DNA from: an uncultured Geobacteraceae bacterium
GTDB taxonomy: Bacteria > Desulfobacterota > Desulfuromonadia > Geobacterales > Pseudopelobacteraceae
Reading direction: 5' to 3'
Length of the DNA: 64,000 nt
Assembly (NCBI GenBank): GCA_903852495.1
Contig: CAINRC010000128.1
Coordinates: 18,501-82,500, forward strand
A model generated the notes under the pieces. The model saw nothing but the letters and a program-made list of their open reading frames with translations. It did no database searches and had not been told where the DNA came from. Shown in pieces: positions 25,964 through 36,251 of this stretch (position 1 is its first letter; each line of letters opens with the position of its first letter). Made by a program: the position numbers and the translations under genes.

Positions 25964-28702
25964 CTACAGCTTGGTAGCAATCTTTTCCATTTCAAATGCT
26001 TCGATAATGTCACCGGTTTTGATGTCATTATAGTTTTCGAGGCCGATACCACATTCATAGCCGGTGGCAACTTCCTTGACATCATCCTTAAAGCGGCGAA
26101 GGGACGACATTTTGCCCTCGTAGACGACCACATTGTCCCGCAGCAGGCGGACCTGGGCATTACGAACCATCTTCCCGTCGAGAACGTAACTGCCTGCGAC
26201 GTTGCCGAATTTCGGCACGGAAAAGACATCCCTGATTTCAACACGTCCAAGGAACTTCTCCTTGAAAGTCGGATCCAGCAATCCTTCCATGGCCTTTTTA
26301 ACATCTTCGACCGCATCGTAGATAATACTGTACAGCCGGATATCGACGCCTTCCCGCTCTGCATGGCCCTGCGCCTTGACTTCCGGGCGGACGTTGAAAC
26401 CGATAATGATGGCGTTCGATGCTGCGGCAAGATTTACATCGGTCTCGGTAACCGCACCTACGGCTGAATGAATGACGTTCAAACGCACCGCATCGGTTGA
26501 CAGTTTCCGCAAAGATTCACTGACCGCCTCGACAGAACCCTGTACATCACCTTTGACCACAACGTTGAGATCTTTGACCTCCCCGCTCTGAATACGCTTG
26601 TAAAGATCGTCCAGAGACAGCTTGGTATGTTTTGCAAACTCAACTTCGCGCATTTTGATCTGACGCAGTGTGGCAATTTCCTTAGCCTGTTTTTCATCCT
26701 TCATGGACACAAAAATATCACCGGCATCCGGCACCCCGGACAACCCGACCAGCTCAACCGGCATGGAAGGTCCCGCCTCCATCACTTTCTCGCCGCGATC
26801 GTTCTGCATCGCCCTGACACGGCCGGAATGGACCCCGACAACACAATAGTCGCCGGTTTTGAGCGTCCCTTCCTGAACCAGTACCGTGGCAACCGGCCCG
26901 CGCCCCTTGTCAAGTTTGCCTTCAACAATGGTTCCCTTGGCAAGTTTATTCGGATTAGCCGTCAGTTCCATCAGGTCGGCCTGCAGCAGCACCATTTCAA
27001 GCAGCTCTTCCAGATTCAGACGCTGTTTGGCTGATACTTCCACCATGGTTACATCGCCACCCCAATCGGAGGAAACAAGTCCCTGATCCGTCAGTTCCTG
27101 CTTGACGCGATCCGGTTTTGAGCCCGGCTTGTCGATTTTGTTGATCGCGACAATAATCGGTACTCCGGCGGCTTTGGAGTGATTGATGGCTTCACGGGTC
27201 TGGGGCATGACGCCGTCATCGGCCGCCACCACAAGAATGACTATGTCAGTAACCTTGGCACCACGGGCACGCATGGCGGTAAACGCTTCATGTCCGGGAG
27301 TATCCAGGAAGGTTATCTTGCGACCGTTGAGTTCAACATCATAGGCACCGATATGCTGGGTTATTCCCCCCGCCTCGCCGGCTATAACGTTGGCTTCACG
27401 GATCGCATCAAGTAGTGAAGTCTTACCATGGTCAACGTGCCCCATGATAGTGACGACAGGAGGGCGTTTTACCAGGGTTTCCGGAGCATCGGGTGTTGAC
27501 TCAAGAATTTCATCAAGGTCAACCGCCACGTTTTCAACTTCATATTCGTACTCGGACGCAAGAATCACCGCCGTGTCAAAATCAAGGGCGTGGTTAATGG
27601 TAACCATCATGCCCATCTTCATCAATGATTTGATCAGGTCGTTTGCCTTGATGCCGAGACGCTTGGCCAATTCACCGACCGAGATGCTTTCCGAAATCTT
27701 GATGATACGCTTGATCGCTTTCGGCACAGTGATTTCTGTTTTTCTGGTTTCAGAAACCCGCTCTTTGCCGCCGCGTTTCTTTGACCCTTTGTAGACCGGA
27801 TCAAAAGCCCGCTCACGTTTTTCAATAATTTCGTTTTTGCGCGGCTGCTCTTTTTTCTTGGGCGGAACACCCTTTTTGACACCTTTTCCGGCATCACCGT
27901 ATCCGGGGCCGTCCTTCTTGCCGACACGACGATTGTCACCACCCGGCATTGCCGCCGGAGCAAGCTGAACCTGTTTCATGCGGGAGCGGTCGAGTTCGGT
28001 TGTCGGGGCGGATGGCGCTGAGGATACCGGGCGCTTCTGCTCATATCCCGGAGAGGGGCGACGGGTGTCAGCACCAGGCGCAGGCCTTCTCTGATCACCT
28101 GCTGCTGCAGGTGCCGGTCTGCGCTGCTGGGTAGCATCTGTTGCCGGATGTTGTACAGCTGTACGCGGGGTAACGGGAGTATCTCTGGTCACAACCCGAG
28201 TCGGGCGATTTGTCACACCGTGGATTTCAACCATGCCGAGAATTCTCGCCTGATTCGGGCCCGCTTTTACCGGTTCCGGCTGCGCAGGGATCTCTGTAAC
28301 CGGCACGGAAACGACCGGAGCGGCGGTATTATGTTCCACTACTGCAGCGACTGGGGCAGCGGCAGGTACGACCGGTGCAGCAACGGAAGGTGCCTCAGCA
28401 ACCGGCGTGGCCACAACCGGGGTCTGTGCCTGCACAGGCGCTGCTTCCACAGCAGCTGCCTCAACGACCTCTTCTCCGGCGGGCACAACCTTGGCCCTGC
28501 GGCGGATGATATTCGATGCGACCCTGACCTCGTTGGTAGCGGTATCCTTTTGCTGGGGGACGGTCAAGCGCGCCACAACACCCTCATCAACCTGCGATGT
28601 CGCGGTTTTTGCGTCAACACCAATTTCTTTGAGTCTGGCGATTGCATCCTTCGGTTCGATGCCCAACGTCTTTGCCAAACTACCTACACTGATTTTGCCC
28701 AT
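25964..28702 (-). CDS. infB: Translation initiation factor IF-2
   Basis: A 912-residue IF-2. The N-terminus has an IF2_N-type domain ([19 protein letters not shown]), then ~270 residues of Ala/Pro/Val-rich and charged linker, a second IF2_N domain, and the G domain with [22 protein letters not shown] and [10 protein letters not shown]-Tu-like domains II-IV follow. It places initiator tRNA on the 30S subunit. Lies between the YlxR-L7Ae gene and rbfA in the classic nusA-infB operon. Confidence 0.97.
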   Translation of the reverse strand: MGKISVGSLAKTLGIEPKDAIARLKEIGVDAKTATSQVDEGVVARLTVPQQKDTATNEVRVASNIIRRRAKVVPAGEEVVEAAAVEAAPVQAQTPVVATPVAEAPSVAAPVVPAAAPVAAVVEHNTAAPVVSVPVTEIPAQPEPVKAGPNQARILGMVEIHGVTNRPTRVVTRDTPVTPRTAVQHPATDATQQRRPAPAAAGDQRRPAPGADTRRPSPGYEQKRPVSSAPSAPTTELDRSRMKQVQLAPAAMPGGDNRRVGKKDGPGYGDAGKGVKKGVPPKKKEQPRKNEIIEKRERAFDPVYKGSKKRGGKERVSETRKTEITVPKAIKRIIKISESISVGELAKRLGIKANDLIKSLMKMGMMVTINHALDFDTAVILASEYEYEVENVAVDLDEILESTPDAPETLVKRPPVVTIMGHVDHGKTSLLDAIREANVIAGEAGGITQHIGAYDVELNGRKITFLDTPGHEAFTAMRARGAKVTDIVILVVAADDGVMPQTREAINHSKAAGVPIIVAINKIDKPGSKPDRVKQELTDQGLVSSDWGGDVTMVEVSAKQRLNLEELLEMVLLQADLMELTANPNKLAKGTIVEGKLDKGRGPVATVLVQEGTLKTGDYCVVGVHSGRVRAMQNDRGEKVMEAGPSMPVELVGLSGVPDAGDIFVSMKDEKQAKEIATLRQIKMREVEFAKHTKLSLDDLYKRIQSGEVKDLNVVVKGDVQGSVEAVSESLRKLSTDAVRLNVIHSAVGAVTETDVNLAAASNAIIIGFNVRPEVKAQGHAEREGVDIRLYSIIYDAVEDVKKAMEGLLDPTFKEKFLGRVEIRDVFSVPKFGNVAGSYVLDGKMVRNAQVRLLRDNVVVYEGKMSSLRRFKDDVKEVATGYECGIGLENYNDIKTGDIIEAFEMEKIATKL

Positions 28703-28707
28703 ATTTT

Positions 28708-29310
28708 CTATACCTCCCCCAGGAAGTTTCTGTATCTGTCGATAGCTTTCATAAGTTGTGCCACAAAACCGCCTGATACCACGGCGAGTGCACTTCTGGG
28801 CGCCTTGCCTAAAATCGCCCCAAAATCGTCCTTTGTCATAACTGTACGGTGCGGCACCTTGTTTGCGGTAGCAAGCTGCACGATTTTTTCACCGATTGCC
28901 GGCGAAACATCCTGTGCAACCAGAACCAGCCCCGGTTTTTTCTTGCTTCTCAGGGCATCGCTCACCATGGAACCGCCGCCGGTCATAAATCCCGCTTTGT
29001 TGGCCAGGCCGATGAGCCCGAGTATGCGGCCATGCATCTGTAACCGGACATGCTCCACAAGTTGTTCTGCCGGCATAACCGTTACGTCCTGCTTAAAGGA
29101 GCGCTTAAACTGCCGCTGCCCGACTGCGGCGGCGAGACAGTTCCTGTCCGTGCAGGTATATGCGCCTCTTCCCGGCAACCGGTTTTCCAGGTCCGGCAGA
29201 ATTTCCATTTCAGGAGTCAGGACAAAGCGGAGCAAGAGGTCCTTGTCCTTGCTTGTCCGACAGCCGAGACAGCTGCGCTGCGGAGTTTCTGCGTTCCCTT
29301 TACCGGCCAT
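28708..29310 (-). CDS. Fused YlxR (RnpM-like) and L7Ae-like RNA-binding protein
   Basis: A 200-residue protein with two parts. Residues 1-85 form a YlxR/DUF448 domain with [19 protein letters not shown] and GRGAYTC. Residues about 90-190 form an L7Ae/YlxQ-like domain with [19 protein letters not shown]. In Bacillus these are separate neighbours (ylxR, ylxQ) between nusA and infB. YlxR (RnpM) has been reported to bind RNase P RNA, and L7Ae-like proteins bind kink-turn RNA. The fusion suggests the two act together. Position between nusA and infB is conserved. Confidence 0.9.
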   Translation of the reverse strand: MAGKGNAETPQRSCLGCRTSKDKDLLLRFVLTPEMEILPDLENRLPGRGAYTCTDRNCLAAAVGQRQFKRSFKQDVTVMPAEQLVEHVRLQMHGRILGLIGLANKAGFMTGGGSMVSDALRSKKKPGLVLVAQDVSPAIGEKIVQLATANKVPHRTVMTKDDFGAILGKAPRSALAVVSGGFVAQLMKAIDRYRNFLGEV

Positions 29311-29318
29311 ATTCTGAA

Positions 29319-30476
29319 CTATTGAGTGACGGTTTCATCAACGGTGGCGATAGAAGCGGCATCCTGTTCCTGTTCCAGAACCGGTTCCTCTTCAGCCTCA
29401 GTGCCGTCAAACGATGAAAATTCCTGTATCGGTGTTTCAGCAACTTTTGACTCGCTCTTGATATCAATCCGGCACCCGGTCAGACGGGCAGCCAGGCTGA
29501 CATTCTGGCCGCGTTTGCCAATAGCCAGGGACAGCTGATCGTCGGCCACGATAATTTCAAGGGCACGTTTCTCTTCGTCCACAAAAACTTTGGAAACCTG
29601 AGCCGGTGAAAGAGCGTTGCAGGCAAAGCGGGCAATATCCTCGGACCAGGGGATGATATCAATTTTCTCTCCGCGCAGCTCGGACACAACATTCTGAACC
29701 CGGGCACCACGCATGCCGACGCAGGCTCCAACCGGATCAACGTCACGATCGTTGGATGATACCGCTATTTTGGCGCGGCTGCCGGCATCACGCACAATGG
29801 CATTTATCTCAACGATACCCTCGGCAATTTCCGGCACTTCTGCTTCAAACAGCTTGGCAAGCATACTGGGGTGAGTACGGGAAAGCATGATCTGCGGCCC
29901 TTTGGTGGTCATGCGGATATCAGTGATAATCGCCCGGATACGATCGCCGGGACGGTACACTTCACGCGGCATCTGCTCTTTGGCGGGCAGAACAGCCTCA
30001 GCACGCCCCAGATCTATGAGCAGTTCCCCTTTTTCAAAACGACGCACCATACCGGTAATAATTTCCCACGTACGGTCACTGTATTCTTTATAGATAGTTT
30101 CCCGCTCGGCATCACGCACTTTCTGGATGATGACCTGCTTTGCTGTTTGCGCAGCAATACGGCTGAAGCCGCTGGCGTCCAGTTTTTCGCCGAGCGAATC
30201 GCCGATTTCAGCTTCAGGATCCACCTCATGCGCTTCATCAAGGCAGATTTCCTTGTAGGAATCTTCGACATTTTCCACAACCGTGACAAACTCAAAAAGT
30301 TCAACCTCTCCGGATTCATGGTTGTAATGAGCCTCCAGCTCGCGGGTATTACGGTACTTTTTATTAGCAGCCGTCAAAACAGCCTGTTCCATGGCTTCCA
30401 GAACGACCTGACGGTCAATGCCCTTCTCTTTGACAAGTTGGTCGATAGCATGCTTGAGATTAATAGTTGTATCCAC
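29319..30476 (-). CDS. nusA: Transcription termination/antitermination factor NusA
   Basis: A 385-residue NusA with an N-terminal RNA-polymerase-binding domain (1-130), S1 domain (about 135-200) and two KH domains containing [19 protein letters not shown] and [18 protein letters not shown]. It lacks the acidic C-terminal repeats of E. coli NusA (495), as in many other bacteria. The start is a GTG with AAGGAG eight bases upstream. Confidence 0.96.
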   Translation of the reverse strand: MDTTINLKHAIDQLVKEKGIDRQVVLEAMEQAVLTAANKKYRNTRELEAHYNHESGEVELFEFVTVVENVEDSYKEICLDEAHEVDPEAEIGDSLGEKLDASGFSRIAAQTAKQVIIQKVRDAERETIYKEYSDRTWEIITGMVRRFEKGELLIDLGRAEAVLPAKEQMPREVYRPGDRIRAIITDIRMTTKGPQIMLSRTHPSMLAKLFEAEVPEIAEGIVEINAIVRDAGSRAKIAVSSNDRDVDPVGACVGMRGARVQNVVSELRGEKIDIIPWSEDIARFACNALSPAQVSKVFVDEEKRALEIIVADDQLSLAIGKRGQNVSLAARLTGCRIDIKSESKVAETPIQEFSSFDGTEAEEEPVLEQEQDAASIATVDETVTQ

Positions 30477-30514
30477 GGTTACTTCTCCTTGCTGGCATAT
30501 ATGGGTACTTCAGA

Positions 30515-31000
30515 TCAGATTTCAAATTCGAGATTAGCTTTGGCAACACGATCAAACGGAATGGAAGCGGTCTGCCCCTCCGTGAGCGTCATCTTGACGA
30601 CACCATCAACAAAACCGTCAAGCTTTCCCAGAAAAGTCTTGCGTTTATTGCCGCTGTCATCAAGAAACGGCTGATAGGTACGAACCTTGATGAGGCGCCC
30701 CGTAAAACGGTCAAAATCAGCCTGCTTTTTGAGCGGGCGATCCAAACCGGGCGATGAAACCTCCAGGGTATAGTTGCAGGCGATAACGTCTTCCACGTCC
30801 AATATCAGTGACAGTTCCCGGCTGAGAGCGGCACAATCGTCCAGCATGATGCCGCCTTCTTTGTCGATGAACAGGCGCAGCACGGCATCAGGGCCGACCC
30901 TGCCGAATTCAATATCAACCAGTTCAAGACCCATTGATTCGAGTATTGGCTGAGCGATGCCGGTGACAACTGTGCATGTATCTTCTTTTTGAGAGGCCAT
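30515..31000 (-). CDS. rimP: Ribosome maturation factor RimP
   Basis: A 161-residue RimP with LGLELVDIEFGR at the N-terminus and EVSSPGLDRPL in the centre, the family signature. It helps assemble the 30S subunit. The ATG at 31000 begins the normal protein. The same frame is open upstream to 31081, right through the hairpin described next, but an ATG there has no ribosome site. It is the first gene of the rimP-nusA operon. Confidence 0.95.
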   Translation of the reverse strand: MASQKEDTCTVVTGIAQPILESMGLELVDIEFGRVGPDAVLRLFIDKEGGIMLDDCAALSRELSLILDVEDVIACNYTLEVSSPGLDRPLKKQADFDRFTGRLIKVRTYQPFLDDSGNKRKTFLGKLDGFVDGVVKMTLTEGQTASIPFDRVAKANLEFEI

Positions 31001-31017
31001 ACCATTCCCGATTGGAC

Positions 31018-31046
31018 AAAAAAAAGTGAGCCTTGCGAGCCCACTT
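31018..31046 (-). terminator. Terminator-like hairpin directly before rimP
   Basis: On the minus strand an 8-bp stem (aagtgggc with gctcactt, one mismatch) with a 7-base loop is followed by eight T residues, ending only 17 bases before the rimP ATG. It can end sucA transcription, whose stop is 113 bases upstream. But there is no room for a promoter between it and rimP, so rimP transcripts must cross it. It may therefore act as an attenuator. Confidence 0.8.
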
Positions 31047-31158
31047 ACTGAGTGAACATAAATTGTATCTCTTCCTACCATGCTGACAGGAGGAATGCAA
31101 GTACATTTTTTATATCAAGCGGTTATAGCATACTGATTCAAAGTGCCTTCCGGACGGA

Positions 31159-33855
31159 TTACAGGGCGAAAGCCTGACGCATTATTTCAGCCCGCTGTTC
31201 GGCGTGAATATGATGTGACCCGACCGCCGGGCAGGAATCTGCCGGACGACCGATATAGCTGACTGTCGCCGACAGGTTTCTGAACTGCCGCTCAATGTAG
31301 TGCCAGGCACCCATATTTTCCGGTTCCTCCTGCACCCAACATAGCCGGCATCCGGTCCCGCACCGGGCGAGAATGCCCTGAACTGCTGCGGCATCCAGCG
31401 GGTATAGCTGTTCAACCCTGACGATTACCGTATCCTGCCGGTTGAGCCTGATGCGTTCATCCTCCAACTCATAATATATTTTCCCGCTACAGAACAGGAC
31501 CTGTCGGGCATCAGAATAATTTTCAGCGCTGCTGATACAGGTTTTGAATGTCCCTGCACTGAATTCAGCACGGCTTGAAACACAGATCGGGTGACGCAGC
31601 AGACTCTTCGGTGTAAATACGATCAGCGGTTTCCGGAATGACTGCAGCATCTGGCGCCTGAGCAGATGAAACATCTGGGCCGGCGTTGACGGGCAGACCA
31701 CCACCATATTTTCCGATGCACACAGCTGCAGGTACCGTTCGATACGCGCACTGGAATGTTCGGCCCCCTGCCCTTCGTACCCGTGCGGAAGCAGCAGTAC
31801 CAGACCGGAGGCACGATTCCATTTGGTTTCGCCACTGGCGATAAACTGGTCGATGACAACCTGAGCCCCGTTGGCAAAGTCACCAAACTGCGCCTCCCAG
31901 AGAGTGAGACAATGCGGCGCTTCCAGGGAATACCCGTATTCAAAACCAAGCACAGCAAACTCGGAAAGCAGACTGTTCCACACCTGAAAAGCTGCTCCGT
32001 CACGGGCAACGGCTTCCAGCGGCGTGCAACTCCGCTCGTCTCTGTTATCGATAACGACACAGTGACGGTGGTTGAACGTCCCCCGCCGGGAATCCTGGCC
32101 GGAAAGACGGACGGAATACCCCTGGTCCAGCAGCGTTCCATAGGCAAGGATTTCGGCATTTCCCCAATCGATCCCCTCCCCGTTCAGGACCGCATCTAAA
32201 CGTTTCTGAATCAGGGTGGCAATTTTTGCATGGGGCGTAAAGTCTGCGGGCAGAGCCGCCAACTGCCTGGCCATAGCCTCCAGCCTGTCCGCTGACACCG
32301 CCGTTTCAACAACTGTATTGCTGTATGCGGTATCGATGCCGCTCCATCGGTCGGAAAAACCGATCGCCTTCGCCTCAGGAGTTTTTTTGAACGAAGTTTC
32401 CAGCGCCTCGCTGACACGCTGCTCAAGTTGAATTAGATCCGCCGCCGGGATACCGGCCTCTTCAGCCAGTACCCCTGCATAGATCCGGTTTACCGGTGGA
32501 CGCCCCGCGATCATCTGATACATTCCGGGCTGGGTAAACGCCGGTTCATCACCTTCGTTATGACCGTGGCGACGGTAGCAGATCAGTTCAATCACCACAT
32601 CACGGTGAAAGGTCCTGCGGTACTCCATGGCAAGGTCGACCGCATGGAGAGCGGACTCCGGCGCTTCCCCCTGAATATGAAAAATCGGGCAGGAAAGCAT
32701 TTTGGCGATATCCGTGGCATAGCAGGTGGAGCGGGAATCCTTGGGCAGCGTCGTAAAACCGATCTGGTTATTGAGCACAACATGAATCGTCCCGCCGGTG
32801 CCGTAGCCGGTCAGTTCGGACATATTGAGGGTCTCCATGACGCTTCCCTGCCCGGCAAAAGCAGCATCGCCGTGAATCAGAACCGGCAGCACCCGCTGAA
32901 CCCCGTCCGTACCATAGTGATCCTGCCTGGCACGGCACTTCCCCTCGACAACAGCATTTACCGCCTCAAGATGACTCGGGTTGGCGGCGATGGTTACGTG
33001 AACCCTGCCGCCGTCCAAATCGATGTCGCACGAATATCCCTTGTGATATTTGACATCACCGTCTCCCAGGAAACCGGGGGAAATACTGTCGGTAAACTCG
33101 GCAAAAAGGTTTTCATACGGCTTGCGCAGAATATGCGCCAGCACATTCAGCCTCCCGCGATGTGACATCCCGATCACAACATCGCTGACTCCACCCCCCG
33201 GACAGGCACAGACAATCCGGTCAAGCACCGGAATCAGAATTTCGCCCCCTTCGAGTGAAAAACGTTTCTGCCCGATAAACCTGCGATGGAGAAACGCTTC
33301 AAACAGTGCAGCTTGATGGAGTTTTTCCAGAATATGCATTTTTTCGGCACGGGAAAAATCTGGATGATTCCGACACGGCTCCATCCGGTCAATCAGCCAC
33401 TGGCGCTCATCCGGTTCCTGAATGTGCATGAATTCCACACCGGTTTCCCGGCAATAGGTTTCACGCATGGTTTGCACAACTTCTCGCAGTGTGGCGTGCG
33501 GTGTAAGAAAGCGGCGACAGGCAAAGGAGGTGTCAAGATCACTGTCGTCAAGATCAAAAGCAGAGAGTTCAAGCAGAGGATGGGATAACCGGCAGGGGGA
33601 AAGCGGGTCGGTACACGCAAGCAGGTGACCGAGAGAGCGGTAGCGGTAGATAAGCGACTGAACACCCGATAACTTCAGCGCTCCCTTTTCGTCAAGGGTA
33701 CCACCACTGACCGACACACCTGCCTGACCGAGGTCGAAACCGGAGAAAAACAGCCGCCATTGCTCCGGCACGGAATCGGGTGACTGCTGCCACTGACGGT
33801 AGTGCTCATCAAGCCATTCTCCTGATACTGCCGCCAGAAAATTCCGGTCCGTCAT
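31159..33855 (-). CDS. sucA: 2-oxoglutarate dehydrogenase E1 component
   Basis: An 898-residue thiamine-diphosphate E1 enzyme of the homodimeric OGDH type. The N-terminal E2-binding segment (FLAAVSGEWLDEHYRQWQQS), GMSHRGRLNVLAH near residue 230, GDAAFAGQG (ThDP/Mg loop) and RRHGHNEGDEPAFTQP are seen; the C-terminal transketolase-like part has PHGYEGQGAEHSSAR. It decarboxylates 2-oxoglutarate in the TCA cycle. No E2 (sucB) or E3 (lpd) gene adjoins it. Downstream lies rimP and upstream the YihY gene, 79 bases away. Confidence 0.95.
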   Translation of the reverse strand: MTDRNFLAAVSGEWLDEHYRQWQQSPDSVPEQWRLFFSGFDLGQAGVSVSGGTLDEKGALKLSGVQSLIYRYRSLGHLLACTDPLSPCRLSHPLLELSAFDLDDSDLDTSFACRRFLTPHATLREVVQTMRETYCRETGVEFMHIQEPDERQWLIDRMEPCRNHPDFSRAEKMHILEKLHQAALFEAFLHRRFIGQKRFSLEGGEILIPVLDRIVCACPGGGVSDVVIGMSHRGRLNVLAHILRKPYENLFAEFTDSISPGFLGDGDVKYHKGYSCDIDLDGGRVHVTIAANPSHLEAVNAVVEGKCRARQDHYGTDGVQRVLPVLIHGDAAFAGQGSVMETLNMSELTGYGTGGTIHVVLNNQIGFTTLPKDSRSTCYATDIAKMLSCPIFHIQGEAPESALHAVDLAMEYRRTFHRDVVIELICYRRHGHNEGDEPAFTQPGMYQMIAGRPPVNRIYAGVLAEEAGIPAADLIQLEQRVSEALETSFKKTPEAKAIGFSDRWSGIDTAYSNTVVETAVSADRLEAMARQLAALPADFTPHAKIATLIQKRLDAVLNGEGIDWGNAEILAYGTLLDQGYSVRLSGQDSRRGTFNHRHCVVIDNRDERSCTPLEAVARDGAAFQVWNSLLSEFAVLGFEYGYSLEAPHCLTLWEAQFGDFANGAQVVIDQFIASGETKWNRASGLVLLLPHGYEGQGAEHSSARIERYLQLCASENMVVVCPSTPAQMFHLLRRQMLQSFRKPLIVFTPKSLLRHPICVSSRAEFSAGTFKTCISSAENYSDARQVLFCSGKIYYELEDERIRLNRQDTVIVRVEQLYPLDAAAVQGILARCGTGCRLCWVQEEPENMGAWHYIERQFRNLSATVSYIGRPADSCPAVGSHHIHAEQRAEIMRQAFAL

Positions 33856-33934
33856 AGTATCCCCGTTGCTCCCACTGAAATTACACAGTCAGGTATGGCA
33901 GCTGTGCTTTTTACAAAACTGCCGGTCTCCGCCA

Positions 33935-35227
33935 TCACTGCCGTTCAACAGTACGCAACAGGTCACGAACTGTCACCCCTTCAAGGCTGACACGACAGCC
34001 GTCCCACCCCTTGCGTACTGTCTCCTCGGCACACTGAAGGGCTTTGCTGCTGTTCTGGAGCTCCGAAACACCACGCAGCGACCCGATGACATCACGAACC
34101 TGGACCTCCGATGGGTCACGCACCGGCAGCCAACCGGATTCATTACTCCCGGTGGCGGCAATATACCCCAGAAGCCGCAATTCATCTGAAACGGTCTCCA
34201 TCAGCAGCAAAGGGACGTCAAGTTCATCAGCCAGTTGCCCGGTTGATGGCGGAGTACCACCGGCTTGAAAATGGTGGCACACCTGAAGCAGCAGTGCCAG
34301 AGAGAGTTCTTCACGCGCCGTCTCCGTCAGGTGAAGGGCGCTGACGTAAATACCGTGACCATGGTGCTGATGGGCAAAAACGATCTCAAGCCCGAACAGG
34401 ACAATAAGCCAGCTCGTGTAGATCCAGACCAGAAACACCGGGACTGCGGCCAGCGTCCCGTAAATCGCATTATAGTTGGCAACTCCCACCTGAAAGTGGA
34501 AATACCCCCACTGGGCCAGCTGCCAGGCGGTTCCGGCAACAATCCCCCCGGTCACGGCAGAGGCAAAACGAATTTTGGTATTCGGAATAAATATGTACAG
34601 AAAAACCATGGCAATCCAGACGCTTACATACGGCAGGAACCGAAACAGCAGCAGAATTGCATCACTCAGGTAGGTATTCTGAATCAACCACTGCAGCATC
34701 CATTGACTCTGCAGAGATGAGGTCATGCTGGTCGCAGCCAGTAGCAGGATCGGCCCGACAACAACAACACTCAAATAATCACTGAATCGTCTCTGGACAG
34801 ACCGGGTTTCGCGCACTCCCCATACGGCGTTGAATGCCTCTTCGATGCTTCCCATCAAAGAAATGACGGTAATGATCAGCAATGCAAGGCCGATCACCCC
34901 CAATGATTTCACATTGGTATTATTCACGTAGTTGACAATGCGGGAAACCGTATCGCCGGAATCGCCCGCCACCTGACGCAGAATCGGCTCAAGGGCATTC
35001 TGCGCGCCAAGTCCTTTCAGAACCGAAAACGCGATTGCCAGAAACGGAACCATGGACAGAACCGTGGTGTAGGTAAGAGCGGAGGCACGCATCGGCCCCT
35101 GATGGGTTATGAAATTAACCGCAATAACGTACGTGAGCCGCAGCAGCGAGAAGAGTTTCCCTTTCAGGCCATACCACTTTTCGGGAGAATCTGTTTGCAG
35201 CAGATCAGGAATTTTCAGGTTTATCAT
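33935..35227 (-). CDS. YihY/BrkB-family inner membrane protein
   Basis: A 430-residue protein. The first ~290 residues are a YihY/BrkB (UPF0761) domain with six predicted helices and the motif RASALTYTTVLSMVPFLAIAF near residue 50 (two adjoining blocks) and NYNAIYGTLAAVPVFLVWIY near 250. The last ~120 residues are soluble and look like a winged-helix region (STGQLADELDVPLLLMETVS). Once called RNase BN, which is not supported by later work; the function is unknown. I chose the ATG at 35227, whose frame is also open to 35323. Confidence 0.85.
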   Translation of the reverse strand: MINLKIPDLLQTDSPEKWYGLKGKLFSLLRLTYVIAVNFITHQGPMRASALTYTTVLSMVPFLAIAFSVLKGLGAQNALEPILRQVAGDSGDTVSRIVNYVNNTNVKSLGVIGLALLIITVISLMGSIEEAFNAVWGVRETRSVQRRFSDYLSVVVVGPILLLAATSMTSSLQSQWMLQWLIQNTYLSDAILLLFRFLPYVSVWIAMVFLYIFIPNTKIRFASAVTGGIVAGTAWQLAQWGYFHFQVGVANYNAIYGTLAAVPVFLVWIYTSWLIVLFGLEIVFAHQHHGHGIYVSALHLTETAREELSLALLLQVCHHFQAGGTPPSTGQLADELDVPLLLMETVSDELRLLGYIAATGSNESGWLPVRDPSEVQVRDVIGSLRGVSELQNSSKALQCAEETVRKGWDGCRVSLEGVTVRDLLRTVERQ

Positions 35228-35261
35228 GGTGTGTCCCTCTCTTGGCACAGGGGTGCGAAGA

Positions 35262-35627
35262 TCAGATGGTAATCGTATCTCCCGGACGCATCCGCCGCTG
35301 ATCATCACGTGCCGGAGTTCCAATAGACGAGGAAAGCAGGAAAAAGAAAAGGAATATCATGGCCGCAATGCCGAAAAGAATCGGCAGAATACGGATTCGG
35401 ACGTCGTTTTTCAGCGGTGACAGTACGAAGCCGAATACAGTCACAACAACACCGTAGCCACCAATCGCCGCAGCCCAGAACATACCGAGACGGTACAACC
35501 GGCTCTCCCCCGCCGGGGTCAGAGCAAACAGATCGGAGATCTGTACATGGCAATAACTGACCAGCACGATTAAAATCAACGCTGCCATGATCAGGCGCAT
35601 ACCATTTCTGACGGTTCGCTTACGCAC
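35262..35627 (-). CDS. Small hypothetical membrane protein
   Basis: A 121-residue protein starting at a GTG, with three predicted membrane segments (about 10-28, 46-70 and 80-98) and a charged C-terminal tail rich in Arg and Asp. It sits between tsaC (stop to start 3 bases) and the YihY gene, apparently in the same transcript. I do not recognise the family; no functional motif is visible. Confidence 0.7.
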   Translation of the reverse strand: MRKRTVRNGMRLIMAALILIVLVSYCHVQISDLFALTPAGESRLYRLGMFWAAAIGGYGVVVTVFGFVLSPLKNDVRIRILPILFGIAAMIFLFFFLLSSSIGTPARDDQRRMRPGDTITI

Positions 35628-35630
35628 TGG

Positions 35631-36251
35631 CTACACCCCCTGACTGCCGCACCATGAGATGTCCCCCATTCCCGCCCGCAAAACCTCCGGGGTCGGACCT
35701 ATCAGACTGATGACAGAACTGACATCAGTTGCCAGAATTCCGCCGTCAATGACAAAATCAAGTTGACCGCCGAAGGTTTCCGCAATAGTGCGTGGATCCC
35801 CTTCCGGCTCTTCGCCTGAAAGGTTGGCGCTGGTGGTTATAATCGGGTTTCCCAATGCGGTCACAAGATCGCAGCAGATTCTGTTATCGGGAATGCGGAT
35901 GCCGACGGTTTTCTGGCGGGTCAGCAGCAGATCCGGGACCTCATGCGTTGCTTCAAATACGAAGGTGTACGGACCGGGCAGGTACCGTTTTATTATTTTG
36001 AAGGCAGAATTGCTGACCCGGGCATACCGGGAAATTTCCGAAAGAGATGAGCAGATAATCGAGAATGGTTTGCGCTTGTCACGCTGCTTCATCTGATAAA
36101 TACGCTCGATGCTTTTTTTGCAGAAGATCGAGCAGCCGATGCCGTAGGTTGTATCCGTCGGATAGGCGATGACCCGGCCGTCCTTGAGGCTGTCGACAAC
36201 CCGGGAGATCTGGTGCGGTTGGGGATGATCGGGGTTAATTTCCAGAATCAT
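35631..36251 (-). CDS. tsaC: Threonylcarbamoyl-AMP synthase (Sua5/YrdC family)
   Basis: A 206-residue YrdC-domain protein with VIAYPTDTTYGIGCS near residue 25, KQRDKRKPFSIIC and PIITTSANLSGEEP. It makes threonylcarbamoyl-AMP for the t6A37 modification of tRNA. The ATG at 36251 overlaps the stop of rsmA (ATGA). It shares an operon with tsaD, which uses its product. The family also includes YciO-like proteins of less clear role, and the length fits either. Confidence 0.85.
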   Translation of the reverse strand: MILEINPDHPQPHQISRVVDSLKDGRVIAYPTDTTYGIGCSIFCKKSIERIYQMKQRDKRKPFSIICSSLSEISRYARVSNSAFKIIKRYLPGPYTFVFEATHEVPDLLLTRQKTVGIRIPDNRICCDLVTALGNPIITTSANLSGEEPEGDPRTIAETFGGQLDFVIDGGILATDVSSVISLIGPTPEVLRAGMGDISWCGSQGV

